Both the position numbers and the translations under genes were made by a program. Source: an uncultured Bacillota bacterium (GTDB lineage: Bacteria; Bacillota_I; Bacilli_A; RFN20; CAG-826). Taken from it: a stretch of 26,005 bases of DNA. This document shows positions 1 through 7,804 of the stretch, piece after piece. The first letter of the stretch is position 1, and each line of letters opens with the position of its first letter. The notes beneath the pieces are model-generated. The model ran no database searches and was not told the origin of the DNA. It saw nothing but the letters and a program-made list of their open reading frames with translations. Location of the stretch: NCBI GenBank assembly GCA_937876465.1, contig CALEHV010000006.1, positions 1 to 26,005 on the forward strand. Direction: 5' to 3'.

Positions 1-6
1 AGGAAT

Positions 7-43
7 CTCCCATCTTCAAAACAATTAATTGTTTAAGTGGGAG
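7..43 (+). other. Strong hairpin near left edge, possibly 3' part of an RNA or 3' UTR
   Basis: The arms CTCCCA (7-12) and TGGGAG (38-43) are perfectly complementary, and inside them AAACAATT/AATTGTTT forms a second perfect stem. A short open frame (3 to a TAG at 63-65) also crosses it, so it could be the coding end of an upstream gene. I cannot assign it to a known RNA family because the left part is cut off. Confidence 0.4.
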
Positions 44-73
44 TAGTTCAACCAAGCAAATTTAGTTCATATG

Positions 74-99
74 AGGCGGTCAACAAAGCTGCCTTTTTT
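74..99 (+). terminator. Intrinsic terminator of the unit left of the window
   Basis: A short stem (75-80 with 88-93, containing GGC/GCC and G-U pairs) is followed by six T at 94-99. It lies upstream of the promoter at 131 and separates the truncated left unit from the lipoprotein gene. Confidence 0.6.
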
Positions 100-130
100 C
101 TTTGTAATTTAATTCCAATTAAAAAAATTA

Positions 131-159
131 TTGCGATACAAAAGTTATACAAGTATAAT
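131..159 (+). promoter_or_regulatory. Sigma-A type promoter of the repeat lipoprotein gene
   Basis: TTGCGA (131-136) is followed by a 17-bp spacer and a perfect TATAAT (154-159). Transcription should start near 166, giving a leader of about 25 nt that carries the AGGAGG at 179-184. This position rules out a start codon at 131. Confidence 0.8.
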
Positions 160-190
160 TCAAACTAATAATTTAATAGGAGGAAAACTG

Positions 191-2017
191 ATGAAGAAAA
201 ATATTAAATTAGTTGCTTTGGCAGCCGCACTAGTCTTAGGCGCTCCATTAGCAGGCTGTAATGGAAATAATCCATCAAGCAGCAGCTCAAGTTCTTCAAC
301 TTCAACTCCAGTTGATAAAAATTGGTCCGAAGCAGAACAAGCTCTTATGAGAGAAAAAATTGGCGAAGTTCTCCCATATATTGAAGTCGCCGGTGAATGG
401 GCATGGGATGAAGAAAATTCATGCTTATCATTTGCATCAAGTGAAACAGTTTCATCAAGTAGAACACTTGAATATGCTAGATCATTAGCAGGAGCTCAAT
501 TTAAACTTGATTCAGATAGCTATGGTGATGTCGTCGCTACAAAGCTCGTTTCAAGCGGAGTCTTAAATGTTAGCGAATATGTCATTGACGAATCAGAAAC
601 TGACACTCCAGAAAACTATTTCTATATTGATGCATACATCGAAGTTCCAGTCCTTGATTGGACAGATGCAGAAAAAGCAGAAATGGCAAAACTTGAAGAA
701 GGATTCGAGTTACCATTTATGTATTTCTTCAGAAATGGCTTCTATGAAGAAGAACCAGCAGTTGCTTATTACGAAGACGATAAAACCTTAGAATTCTATT
801 GTTCAACTCGTGGTAGCTATATGGGCTCATACACAGCAATTCTTGAAGCTGAAGGATGGGTTGTTGATGATAGCACAGTCAGTCAATATGGTTATGCAAC
901 AGCAAAAGCTTTAACATCAAAAGGCAATATTGCTGAAATGATGTTTGGTGAAGGCAGTGGCTATTTCATTATTGATGTTACAATTACTGAAATCTTAAGC
1001 GCATGGCCAGCAGATAAAATTGCTGCATTCTTCGCAGGACAAGAAATTCCAGTCGAAGAAACATTACTTGCACCAGCATGTGGTACAAAATTCATCTATG
1101 ATGAAGAGACATATGCATCAATGAATGCCGTTATGGTTGAAGTCATGGATGCTGGAGAAGGTTCAGCTGCAGCATATGCAACAGCATTAGAAGGTGCAGG
1201 ATACAAAGTTGAACAGGGTCAAAATTCATATTTCGCTGATTCATTAAATGGCGAAGGTCGTATTAGCATTCAATTCCAAGAAATGAATGGTGAATTAATG
1301 GTCGTTATCGGTGCAAAGAGCCCAATCGAAGCTTCATGGCCATCAGAAAAAGTTGCTCAATTCACAAAACTTCAAGGCGATGATACTGCAATTCCAGCAG
1401 TTGAAGGATGTAGCAAATATTTACCAACCGAAGGAAGCTATACTCCATTATCTACCTACGGTATTACTAGTATTTATGCTAAATTATTACAAATTGACGT
1501 CTTAGATCCTGTTGCAGGTTTAAAAGATACATATAAAACAGCATTAGAAGGTGCAGGATATACTGTTCAAGCTGCATCTGCTGATGAATCCGTTCTTGTT
1601 GGATTAAAGAATAACTTACGTGTCTTCTTTGGTTCACAAGATGAAGGTGTAACATTCTTTGTTCAAATTCAAATTGCTCCAACTACGTTTAGCGCATTCC
1701 CATCAAGTGTTGCAACAAATTGGTACAACGCTTTAGGAAATACTGGTGAATTCGTTTCCCCAGAAGTTGAAGTTCAATTCTGCCTTGTAAATAGTTCTAA
1801 TACTTTACAAGCACAAGCTACAGATGCAGGAACACCAGGCGTTGATGCGGTTGAAGATACATATAAAGCAGCATTAGAACTTGCTGGTTGGACAGTAGAT
1901 GATACCTATTATCTTGAAGAAGGCTATTATGCTTATAATCCAGAAGAAACAGTTGAAGTATTCTTCTATTCATATGGCGGATATTTCATCTTCCAAGCAT
2001 ACTCAACTGCTGAATAA
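191..2017 (+). CDS. Secreted lipoprotein made of five divergent ~110-residue repeats
   Basis: Protein of 608 aa, function unknown. The N-terminus is a lipoprotein signal peptide (KK charge, hydrophobic core 9-19, lipobox LAGC with Cys23), so the mature protein should be lipid-anchored outside the membrane. A run of eight Ser follows, a flexible linker. The rest consists of five repeats starting near residues 45, 157, 272, 383 and 503. Each opens with W or F plus an acidic/helical stretch (WSEAE, WTDAE, WPADK, WPSEK, FPSSV). Each carries a mid-repeat motif of the form Y-x-x-A-L-E-x-A-G-Y/W-x-V (near 95, 214, 329, 448, 558) and ends in a beta-like strand such as GYFIIDVTI. The ATG at 191 is chosen because AGGAGG sits 7 nt upstream and the signal peptide begins there; the open frame reaching back to 131 lies in the promoter. 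It is monocistronic, with its own promoter and a terminator at 2035. The repeats are acidic and could be a surface binding array, but no family was recognised. Confidence 0.85.
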   Translation: MKKNIKLVALAAALVLGAPLAGCNGNNPSSSSSSSSTSTPVDKNWSEAEQALMREKIGEVLPYIEVAGEWAWDEENSCLSFASSETVSSSRTLEYARSLAGAQFKLDSDSYGDVVATKLVSSGVLNVSEYVIDESETDTPENYFYIDAYIEVPVLDWTDAEKAEMAKLEEGFELPFMYFFRNGFYEEEPAVAYYEDDKTLEFYCSTRGSYMGSYTAILEAEGWVVDDSTVSQYGYATAKALTSKGNIAEMMFGEGSGYFIIDVTITEILSAWPADKIAAFFAGQEIPVEETLLAPACGTKFIYDEETYASMNAVMVEVMDAGEGSAAAYATALEGAGYKVEQGQNSYFADSLNGEGRISIQFQEMNGELMVVIGAKSPIEASWPSEKVAQFTKLQGDDTAIPAVEGCSKYLPTEGSYTPLSTYGITSIYAKLLQIDVLDPVAGLKDTYKTALEGAGYTVQAASADESVLVGLKNNLRVFFGSQDEGVTFFVQIQIAPTTFSAFPSSVATNWYNALGNTGEFVSPEVEVQFCLVNSSNTLQAQATDAGTPGVDAVEDTYKAALELAGWTVDDTYYLEEGYYAYNPEETVEVFFYSYGGYFIFQAYSTAE

Positions 2018-2034
2018 TAAAAAATAACAAAATT

Positions 2035-2062
2035 AAGGTCTTACTTCGGTGAGACCTTTTTT
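2035..2062 (+). terminator. Terminator of the repeat lipoprotein gene
   Basis: A 10-bp stem (AAGGTCTTAC with GTGAGACCTT, one G-U pair) is closed by a TTCG tetraloop and followed by TTTTTT. It lies 18 nt after the stop codon. Confidence 0.92.
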
Positions 2063-2075
2063 CTTTGCGTGAGTG

Positions 2076-2084
2076 TGTTATAAT
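2076..2084 (+). promoter_or_regulatory. Extended -10 promoter of the pheST operon
   Basis: TGTTATAAT is a perfect extended -10 element (TG-N-TATAAT). A good -35 is not visible because the correct distance falls in the T-run of the preceding terminator, as expected when an extended -10 compensates. Transcription should begin near 2091, at the 5' edge of the T-box leader. Confidence 0.75.
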
Positions 2085-2089
2085 ATGCA

Positions 2090-2310
2090 CGCTGAGAAAA
2101 GAAATAGTAACTCGGTAACCTAATTAGATAGGGAATGTGGAATAGTGGAACCCACAAGCTAATTAGACGAGCGAATTCACCTTGGAGCATCCTCTTGTAA
2201 TGAGAGGCGTTAGAACGCGTTAAGTCTTAGAGCAAAATTCTAATCAGAATAAGAAGAAGGATGGCACCACGGAAATATTTTCGTTCCTAGCGTGTCATTT
2301 TTATTTTTAT
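2090..2310 (+). promoter_or_regulatory. T-box riboswitch leader, Phe-specific
   Basis: The leader carries the T-box core GGATGGCACCACGG (2259-2272). It ends in a terminator stem (about 2261-2267 with 2292-2298, and GGAA/TTCC inside) followed by an A/T tract with runs of five T. In the Stem I 3' side the specifier loop reads GAATTCA: the codon TTC (2176-2178), followed by the usual purine, is a Phe codon and matches the downstream pheS. Uncharged tRNA-Phe should stabilise the antiterminator and switch the operon on. The base after TGG is C, which would pair with a G73 discriminator rather than the usual A73 of tRNA-Phe. Confidence 0.9.
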
Positions 2311-2325
2311 TAAAAGGAGGCATAT

Positions 2326-3366
2326 ATGTCGGAATTCTTAAAGAAAATTACTGAACTTAAAGATCAAATTTTAAAAGGCATCAAGGATGCTGCTGATATT
2401 TTCTCTTTAAAGTCAGTCCAAGAAACACAACTTTCTAAGAAAGCTCCTATTAATGGAATGATGTCCATGATTAAGGAACTAGAAGGCGATGAAAGAGCTG
2501 AATTTGGTCAAGCAATGAATAATGCTAAAAAAGAATTAGCAGAAGCTTATGCTGCAAAAGAAAAAGAATTAAACGATGCAGCTATTAAAGCAAAGCTTGA
2601 AAAAGAAAAAATTGATATCACTCTTCCAAGTGTTACATACAAAATGGGTGGAATTAATCCATTCTATTTAATCATGGATGAAATGATTGATGTCTTTACA
2701 TCTATGGGTTATGAAGTAAAAGAAGGACCAGATGTAGAGACTGATTTCTTTAACTTTGAAAGAATGAATATTCCTGTTGATCATCCTGCTAGAGAAATGC
2801 AAGATAGTTTGTACATTACAAACAGTGTTCTTTTAAGAACACATACATCGCCTGCACAAGCTCACGCAATGGATGCAGCTGGTGGAAAACCATTAAAAAT
2901 CATTTGCCCAGGTAAGACATATAGAAGAGATGATGATGACGCAACACACTCACATCAATTCGGCCAACTTGAAGGATTAGTTATTGATAAAAATATTAAT
3001 TTAGGTAACTTAAAAGCTACTCTTGAACTTTTCTTAAGAAAAATGTTTGGAGAGAAACGTGAAGTTAGATTTAGAAGTTCATATTTCCCATTCACAGAAC
3101 CATCTGTTGAAGTTGACATTTCATGTATGAATTGCAACGGAAAAGGATGCTCAATGTGCAAGGGAACTGGATACATTGAAATTTTAGGTGCCGGTATGGT
3201 CCATCCACATGTTCTTGAAATGAGTGGATACGATCCAAAAGAATATAGTGGCTTCGCATTTGGTATCGGCATTGAACGTGTCGCAATGCTTCGTTATGGC
3301 GTTGATGACATTCGTAAATTCTATCAAGGTGATGTTCGATTTATCGAACAATTCACAAGAAAGTAG
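2326..3366 (+). CDS. pheS: Phenylalanine--tRNA ligase alpha subunit
   Basis: Catalytic alpha subunit (346 aa) of the alpha2-beta2 phenylalanyl-tRNA synthetase, which charges tRNA-Phe with Phe in the cytoplasm. The N-terminal ~95 residues are a charged coiled-coil arm that contacts tRNA. Class II motif 2 lies in TYRRDDDDATHSHQFGQLEG (198-217) and motif 3 in GFAFGIGIERVAM (309-321). The Phe-binding FTEP(S) is at 256-260. Four cysteines (267, 270, 275, 278) form a CxxC...CxxC pair just before TGYIEILGAG, an insertion seen in part of the bacterial family and possibly zinc-binding. Length is normal. AAGGAGG ends 5 nt before the ATG. It is the first gene of pheS-pheT-yceD and is controlled by the T-box leader. 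Confidence 0.98.
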   Translation: MSEFLKKITELKDQILKGIKDAADIFSLKSVQETQLSKKAPINGMMSMIKELEGDERAEFGQAMNNAKKELAEAYAAKEKELNDAAIKAKLEKEKIDITLPSVTYKMGGINPFYLIMDEMIDVFTSMGYEVKEGPDVETDFFNFERMNIPVDHPAREMQDSLYITNSVLLRTHTSPAQAHAMDAAGGKPLKIICPGKTYRRDDDDATHSHQFGQLEGLVIDKNINLGNLKATLELFLRKMFGEKREVRFRSSYFPFTEPSVEVDISCMNCNGKGCSMCKGTGYIEILGAGMVHPHVLEMSGYDPKEYSGFAFGIGIERVAMLRYGVDDIRKFYQGDVRFIEQFTRK

Positions 3367-3378
3367 GAGATTAAAACG

Positions 3379-5766
3379 ATGAAAATATCATTAAATTTAG
3401 TTAAAAAACTCGCAAATTTAGATGGTTTATCAATTGATGAAATTGTTAATCGTTTAACCTTTGCTGGAGTCGAAGTAGAATCTGTTGAAAAATTAGCAAA
3501 TGCAACAAATCTTACAGTTGGACAAGTTTTAACTTGTGAAAACATGCCTGACAGTGATCACTTACATTTAACAACTGTTGATGCAGGCGCTCATGGAGTT
3601 CTACATATTGTTTGCGGTGCTCCAAATGTTAGAAAAGGTTTAAAAGTTATTGTTGCTTTAAATGGTGCTGTTCTTCCAGGTGGCACAATTAAAAAAGGTA
3701 TGGTTCGTGGTCACGAATCCGAAGGAATGCTTTGTTCTCTTTTAGAACTCGGTGTTGAATCCAAATATTTAAGCGAAGCTCAAACAAAAGGAATTGAAGA
3801 ACTTGGCGATGATGCCATCGTTGGAAATGATGATGTTTTGGGATATTTAGGTTTAGATGATGTTATTTTAGACTTAAAATTACTTGCAAATAGAAGCGAT
3901 ATGTATAGCGCTGAAAATGTTGCCAAGGAAATTAAAACTTTGTTTGGCTGTGAAGTTAAAGAACTTAAAAATGTTGATCAAACAAATGCTAAACTTCCAT
4001 TCAAAGTTGATTCAGCAACAACTCGTTGTTCTCAATTCTCTGGACGTGTCGTTAAAGGCATTACAGTTAAAGAATCTCCTGAATGGATGAAGCGTATTTT
4101 AAGAAGCTCTGGAATCCGTTCTATCAACAATATTGTTGATATTGGTAACTATATTATGATTTTGACAGGTCAACCATTACACATGTACGACCTTGATAAA
4201 TTATCTGCACAATCTTTATGTGCAAGAGATGATTACGAAGGCGATTTTGTCGCACTTGATGAACAAACATATAAGGTTCAAAAAGGCGATATCGTAATTT
4301 GCTCAAATAATATTCCTATGTGTTTAGGCGGTGTTATGGGTTCATTAGCCTGTGCAGTTGACGAAAATACAAAGAATGTTGTTGTTGAAGCTGCAAATTT
4401 TGACTTTGCTTCTATAAGAAGAACATCAATTAGATTAAATCTTTCCAGCGATTCATCCATGAGATTCGTTAAAGGAATTAATCCAAATCAATACAATAAG
4501 GTTCAAAACCTTACTGCTGAATTACTTAAAGATTTGGCTGACGCTAAAGAAATTGGTGAAATTTACAATTATTTAGCAAAAGAATATTCACCAAAAGTAA
4601 TCAACTCATCAGTTGAATATATTAACGGAAGACTTGGCACTAGCTTTGCTAAAGAAGAAATTGTTGATGCTTTAACTAGAGCTTATATTAAGGTCGAAGA
4701 AAAGAATGGTGAATTAATTTGCACAATTCCAGATTCGCGTATTGATATTGGTGGAGAAGCTGATTTAAGCGAAGAAGTTATTCGTATTTTAGGCTTTGAA
4801 AATGTTAAGAGTGAACTTCCATTTGTCGAAGTTACTGTTGGACGTTGTGAAGAACTTCTTGAAAAGAAACGTATTGTAAGAAGTTTCTTACGTGGATTAG
4901 GCTTAGACGAAGGTCTTTCATATAGCTTAGTAAATTCTTACGAAGTTGATTCTTTCAACGATTTAAACAAAGAAAAAGCATATAAAGTATTAAATCCATT
5001 AACCGTTGATCATGAATTTGTTAGAACAAATCTTTTACCTTCATTAATGTCCCAATTAGCATTTAATGTTAACCACGGACAAGAAGATTTAGCTTTCTTT
5101 GAAGTATCAGACATTTATAGCGAAGAACATCGTCATATTCATTTAGGCGTCGTTCTCGCAGGCAACGATTTGAGAAGAAGCCATTTATCTGGTGAAGCTT
5201 ATAGCTTCTACCATATGAAAGGCATTGTTGAAGGACTTTGCAAATTGTTCGGTATTGATGAGAAGAGATATAGCTTCCGTCGTTCAGAAATGAAGGAACT
5301 TCATCCAGGTAAATCTGCAAACCTTATTATTGATGGAAAAGTAGTCGCTTCATTTGGTGAATTACATCCAGTGGTAGCAAAACAATATGATTTAGGTTCA
5401 TTGAATGCAGTTGTTATGGAAATGAATTTAGATAATTTATTTGCTGTTCGTACAAGCCAAAAGAAGATGGAAGTATTATCCAAATTCCCAACCGTTAGAC
5501 GTGACTTTGCTTTCGTTGTAAAAGATGATGTTGCTACAGGCGACCTCATTAACGAAATTAAGAAAGTTAATAGAGCTTTAATTAAGACAGTCGACATCTT
5601 TGATGTCTATCGTGGTGAACACGTTAAAGAAGGTAGCTATTCATTAGCTCTTTCTGTTACATATTCTTCAATGGATAAAACATTAACTGATGCTGAAATT
5701 CAAGGTTTAAGCGAATCTATTATTAATGCATTAGCATTAAAGTTTGGAGCAGAATTACGTAAATGA
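3379..5766 (+). CDS. pheT: Phenylalanine--tRNA ligase beta subunit
   Basis: Beta subunit (795 aa) that completes the heterotetramer and carries tRNA recognition and the editing site that hydrolyses Tyr-tRNA-Phe. In order: an N-terminal EMAP-type OB-fold tRNA-binding domain (about 40-150, with HIVCGAPN at 76-83 and a GMVRGHESEGMLCS block), the B3/B4 editing domain (about 210-385), the B5 domain (about 400-470), the catalytic-like core, and a C-terminal ferredoxin-like anticodon-binding (FDX-ACB) domain (about 703-794, containing KFPTVRRDFAFVV just before it). The full domain set and usual length indicate an intact enzyme. The gene starts 12 bp after pheS with AGGAGA as its ribosome site and ends in an ATGA overlap with yceD. 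Confidence 0.97.
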   Translation: MKISLNLVKKLANLDGLSIDEIVNRLTFAGVEVESVEKLANATNLTVGQVLTCENMPDSDHLHLTTVDAGAHGVLHIVCGAPNVRKGLKVIVALNGAVLPGGTIKKGMVRGHESEGMLCSLLELGVESKYLSEAQTKGIEELGDDAIVGNDDVLGYLGLDDVILDLKLLANRSDMYSAENVAKEIKTLFGCEVKELKNVDQTNAKLPFKVDSATTRCSQFSGRVVKGITVKESPEWMKRILRSSGIRSINNIVDIGNYIMILTGQPLHMYDLDKLSAQSLCARDDYEGDFVALDEQTYKVQKGDIVICSNNIPMCLGGVMGSLACAVDENTKNVVVEAANFDFASIRRTSIRLNLSSDSSMRFVKGINPNQYNKVQNLTAELLKDLADAKEIGEIYNYLAKEYSPKVINSSVEYINGRLGTSFAKEEIVDALTRAYIKVEEKNGELICTIPDSRIDIGGEADLSEEVIRILGFENVKSELPFVEVTVGRCEELLEKKRIVRSFLRGLGLDEGLSYSLVNSYEVDSFNDLNKEKAYKVLNPLTVDHEFVRTNLLPSLMSQLAFNVNHGQEDLAFFEVSDIYSEEHRHIHLGVVLAGNDLRRSHLSGEAYSFYHMKGIVEGLCKLFGIDEKRYSFRRSEMKELHPGKSANLIIDGKVVASFGELHPVVAKQYDLGSLNAVVMEMNLDNLFAVRTSQKKMEVLSKFPTVRRDFAFVVKDDVATGDLINEIKKVNRALIKTVDIFDVYRGEHVKEGSYSLALSVTYSSMDKTLTDAEIQGLSESIINALALKFGAELRK

Positions 5767-6257
5767 TAATTAATGTCAATTCTATAAAAAAGGTTGAAAC
5801 CGAAATAAACGAAGATATTGTTTTTTCTAAAGAAACATATGTTTGTTCTTACCCAGCAAAAGAAATTAAAAGTTGCCACGCAAAAGCTGTAGTTAGTAAA
5901 TTCAACGACTTCATTGAAGTTGTTGTATATGTTGATGCAGTGGTTAGAGTAGTAAGCTCTTATACATTGAATGAGTTTGACTATAAGATGCACACTTCTG
6001 AAGAGTACCATTTTGGCACAGTTAGAGAAGATGAAAACAGTGACATTACCCTTTATAAGGGAAATGAAATTAAGTTAGATGAATATATCTTTATGTTGAT
6101 ATGTGCGTCCCTTCCTATGGTCCTTGTTGCTCCTGGAGAAAAGCTTCCTAAAGGCGGCAATGGTGTAAGAGTTTTGACCGAAAAAGAGTTAGCTGAGGAA
6201 CAAGAAAACGAAGTTGATCCTCGTTTCTCAAAACTAGACGAATTAGACATTGATTAG
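5763..6257 (+). CDS. yceD: YceD/DUF177 family protein
   Basis: Protein of 164 aa. The pattern fits DUF177 (YceD): an N-terminal beta segment, a middle C-HAKA/VV...TL-x-EF block, the acidic region with D-x-x-LYKGNEIKLDEYI-x-x-x-I-x-x-SLPM, and a C-terminal DPRFSKLDEL tail typical of the family. Family members usually precede rpmF (ribosomal protein L32) and in some bacteria affect 23S rRNA processing or ribosome assembly. Here the usual Cys after the P of the 'LP' motif is absent (LPMVLVAP), and no rpmF follows: the next gene is mraZ after a terminator. The start overlaps the pheT stop (ATGA), so it is translationally coupled to pheT. Last gene of the pheST operon. Confidence 0.8.
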   Translation: MIINVNSIKKVETEINEDIVFSKETYVCSYPAKEIKSCHAKAVVSKFNDFIEVVVYVDAVVRVVSSYTLNEFDYKMHTSEEYHFGTVREDENSDITLYKGNEIKLDEYIFMLICASLPMVLVAPGEKLPKGGNGVRVLTEKELAEEQENEVDPRFSKLDELDID

Positions 6258-6298
6258 TAGTTTGGTTTAAAAGATTTTCTTATACTAAAAAACTACTA
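6255..6298 (+). other. 9-bp inverted repeat over the yceD stop codon
   Basis: TAGTAGTTT (6255-6263, beginning with the yceD stop) and AAACTACTA (6290-6298) are perfectly complementary with a 26-nt loop. No T-run follows directly. It may be a 3' stability stem ahead of the terminator at 6326. Confidence 0.45.
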
Positions 6299-6325
6299 AA
6301 TTTTATAACTTACTAAGTAAAGTTT

Positions 6326-6352
6326 GGACATCACTTGATGTCCTTTCTTTTT
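6326..6352 (+). terminator. Terminator of pheST-yceD
   Basis: A perfect 7-bp stem GGACATC / GATGTCC with loop ACTT is followed by the T-rich tail TTTCTTTTT. Confidence 0.9.
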
Positions 6353-6378
6353 ACGTGTGTGTACTTACACGAAATTTC

Positions 6379-6408
6379 TTGCACATAGCAAAGTATGACG
6401 CATATAAT
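6379..6408 (+). promoter_or_regulatory. Promoter of the mraZ division cluster
   Basis: TTGCAC (6379-6384), an 18-bp spacer and a perfect TATAAT (6403-6408). The predicted start near 6415 leaves a leader of only about 22 nt, which is filled by the two MraZ-type boxes. Confidence 0.8.
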
Positions 6409-6420
6409 TAAAATGCATTA

Positions 6421-6436
6421 GTGGGACAAAGTGGGA
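6421..6436 (+). promoter_or_regulatory. Tandem MraZ operator boxes in the leader
   Basis: GTGGGA occurs twice (6421-6426 and 6431-6436), exactly 10 bp apart, one helical turn. Known MraZ sites are direct repeats of TGGG-type boxes spaced by about 10 bp (TGGGN in E. coli, AAAGTG[T/G] in mycoplasmas). The second box here reads AAAGTGGG and fits both. The boxes end 1 nt before the mraZ ATG, so a bound MraZ would block both the early transcript and the translation start. Confidence 0.75.
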
Positions 6437-6437
6437 T

Positions 6438-6866
6438 ATGCTATACGGTAGCTATAAACATGTTTTAGATCAAAAAGGTCGTCTCGTGATTCCAAGCAAG
6501 TTTAGAAAAGCAAATACAAAAAAGCTTTTCATTCTTAAAGGGTTCGAGGGTTCTTTAAACGTATATGGTGAAGAGAACTTCAAAACATATTTATACAAAC
6601 TTCAAAACTTTAATGAGTTTGAGAAAAACGCTCGCGATGTTCTTCGTGTTGCTTTAAGTTCTGTCGTTGAACTTGAAATTGATTCCAAAAATCGTATTCA
6701 GCTCCCAAAAGAAATTATTAATAAATACGGTATCGAAAATTCAGTTACATTAGTGGGAATGATTGATCATTTCGAAATATGGAATACTTCGTCTTGGAAT
6801 GACTATTTCAAAGAAAACGAGAAAAAATTTGAAGATAAATCAGAAGATCTTCTTGGTGGCAAATAA
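6438..6866 (+). CDS. mraZ: Transcriptional regulator MraZ
   Basis: Protein of 142 aa with two SpoVT-AbrB-like DNA-binding halves. The first has the hallmark DQKGRLVIPSKFR (11-23) and the second DSKNRIQLPKEI (82-93). MraZ forms a ring oligomer that binds repeated boxes at its own promoter and regulates the division cluster. The N-terminus MLYGSYKHVLD matches the family start, so the ATG at 6438 is right, although no ordinary Shine-Dalgarno is present: the only purine-rich stretches are the two GTGGGA boxes. Its stop overlaps the rsmH start by one base (TAATG). First gene of mraZ-rsmH-57aa-ftsA-ftsZ; probably autoregulated. Confidence 0.96.
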   Translation: MLYGSYKHVLDQKGRLVIPSKFRKANTKKLFILKGFEGSLNVYGEENFKTYLYKLQNFNEFEKNARDVLRVALSSVVELEIDSKNRIQLPKEIINKYGIENSVTLVGMIDHFEIWNTSSWNDYFKENEKKFEDKSEDLLGGK

Positions 6867-7804
6867 TGGGCAAGCACGTTTCAGTATTACTAAACGAAGC
6901 AATTGATGGTTTAAATATTAAACCTTCAGGTCTTTATGTTGATTTAACTTTAGGACGTGCAGGTCATAGTAGCGAAATTCTTAAAAGATTAACAAGCGGT
7001 AAACTAATTTGTTTTGATAAAGACCAAGAAGCTATTAATGAATCAACTGATAAATTAGCAAAAATTGGTTCTAATTTCTTGATAAAGAAAAGTGATTTTA
7101 GAGAAATTAAGAATGTTTTGAATAAAGACGGAATCAATGAAGTTGATGGCATACTAGCAGATTTAGGAGTTTCATCTCCTCAATTTGATGAAGACAATCG
7201 TGGCTTTTCTTATAGAAGTAACGCAAAGTTAGACATGAGAATGGACACAGATCAACCTTTGACTGCATATGATGTTGTCAATACATATTCGCTTCAGGAT
7301 CTAACAAGAGTTTTTAGAGAATATGGTGAAGATAAGTTCTCTTACCAAATCGCTAGAAAAATTGTTGATGTTAGACAAACTAATCCAATCGTAACCACTG
7401 AAGACTTAGTTAATTTGATTAAAACAGTAAAACCTGCGAAAGAATTGGCGAAGAAAGGACATCCTGCTAAGCAGATATTCCAGGCCTTACGTATCGAAGT
7501 CAATGATGAACTTGGTGCTCTTAAAGCAATGGTGAAAGACGCTTTAGAGATGCTAGCAGTTGGTGGCCGCTTAGTGATTATAACTTTCCATTCTTTGGAG
7601 GATAGAATTGTTAAAAATGCGTTCAACGAAGTAAGCAAAATTGAAGGCAGCAGACATAACGTTTTCAAGCTTCCAAGTGATGAAGATATTCCAAATTATC
7701 GTCTTATAAATAACAAAGTTATTATACCTAGTGATATAGAGATGGAAAACAATCCACGCAGTAAGTCTGCAAAAATGAGAATTATTGAAAGGGTAAAGAA
7801 ATGA
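6866..7804 (+). CDS. rsmH: 16S rRNA (cytosine-1402-N4)-methyltransferase RsmH
   Basis: SAM-dependent methyltransferase (312 aa, normal length) that N4-methylates C1402 of 16S rRNA in the decoding centre. The SAM-binding motif is DLTLGRAGHS (26-35, family DxTxGxGGH). Other conserved blocks are LADLGVSSPQ, GFSYR...LDMRMD, KKGHPAKQIFQALRIEVN and ITFHSLEDRIVK. It is translationally coupled at both ends: a 1-base overlap with mraZ upstream and an ATGA overlap with the small membrane protein downstream. Its position next to mraZ is the conserved head of division clusters, including in mycoplasmas that have lost the wall genes. Confidence 0.97.
   Translation: MGKHVSVLLNEAIDGLNIKPSGLYVDLTLGRAGHSSEILKRLTSGKLICFDKDQEAINESTDKLAKIGSNFLIKKSDFREIKNVLNKDGINEVDGILADLGVSSPQFDEDNRGFSYRSNAKLDMRMDTDQPLTAYDVVNTYSLQDLTRVFREYGEDKFSYQIARKIVDVRQTNPIVTTEDLVNLIKTVKPAKELAKKGHPAKQIFQALRIEVNDELGALKAMVKDALEMLAVGGRLVIITFHSLEDRIVKNAFNEVSKIEGSRHNVFKLPSDEDIPNYRLINNKVIIPSDIEMENNPRSKSAKMRIIERVKK

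Noticed and set aside
1..60. 5S rRNA 3' end (GGGAGTAG...CCAAGC looks similar)
   Set aside because: The 5' partner strand lacks the loop E sequence of 5S; here the GGGAG pairs directly with CTCCC.
131..190. N-terminal extension of the first lipoprotein back to 131
   Set aside because: It lies within the -35/-10 promoter and before the AGGAGG; the lipoprotein signal peptide begins at the ATG at 191.
2955..3286. Minus-strand open frames within pheS, and similar ones within pheT, rsmH and ftsZ
   Set aside because: No ribosome sites or recognisable domains; they lie opposite strongly conserved coding sequence.
6749..6757. Another GTGGGA-type box inside mraZ
   Set aside because: A single copy in coding sequence with no partner 10 bp away; probably chance.
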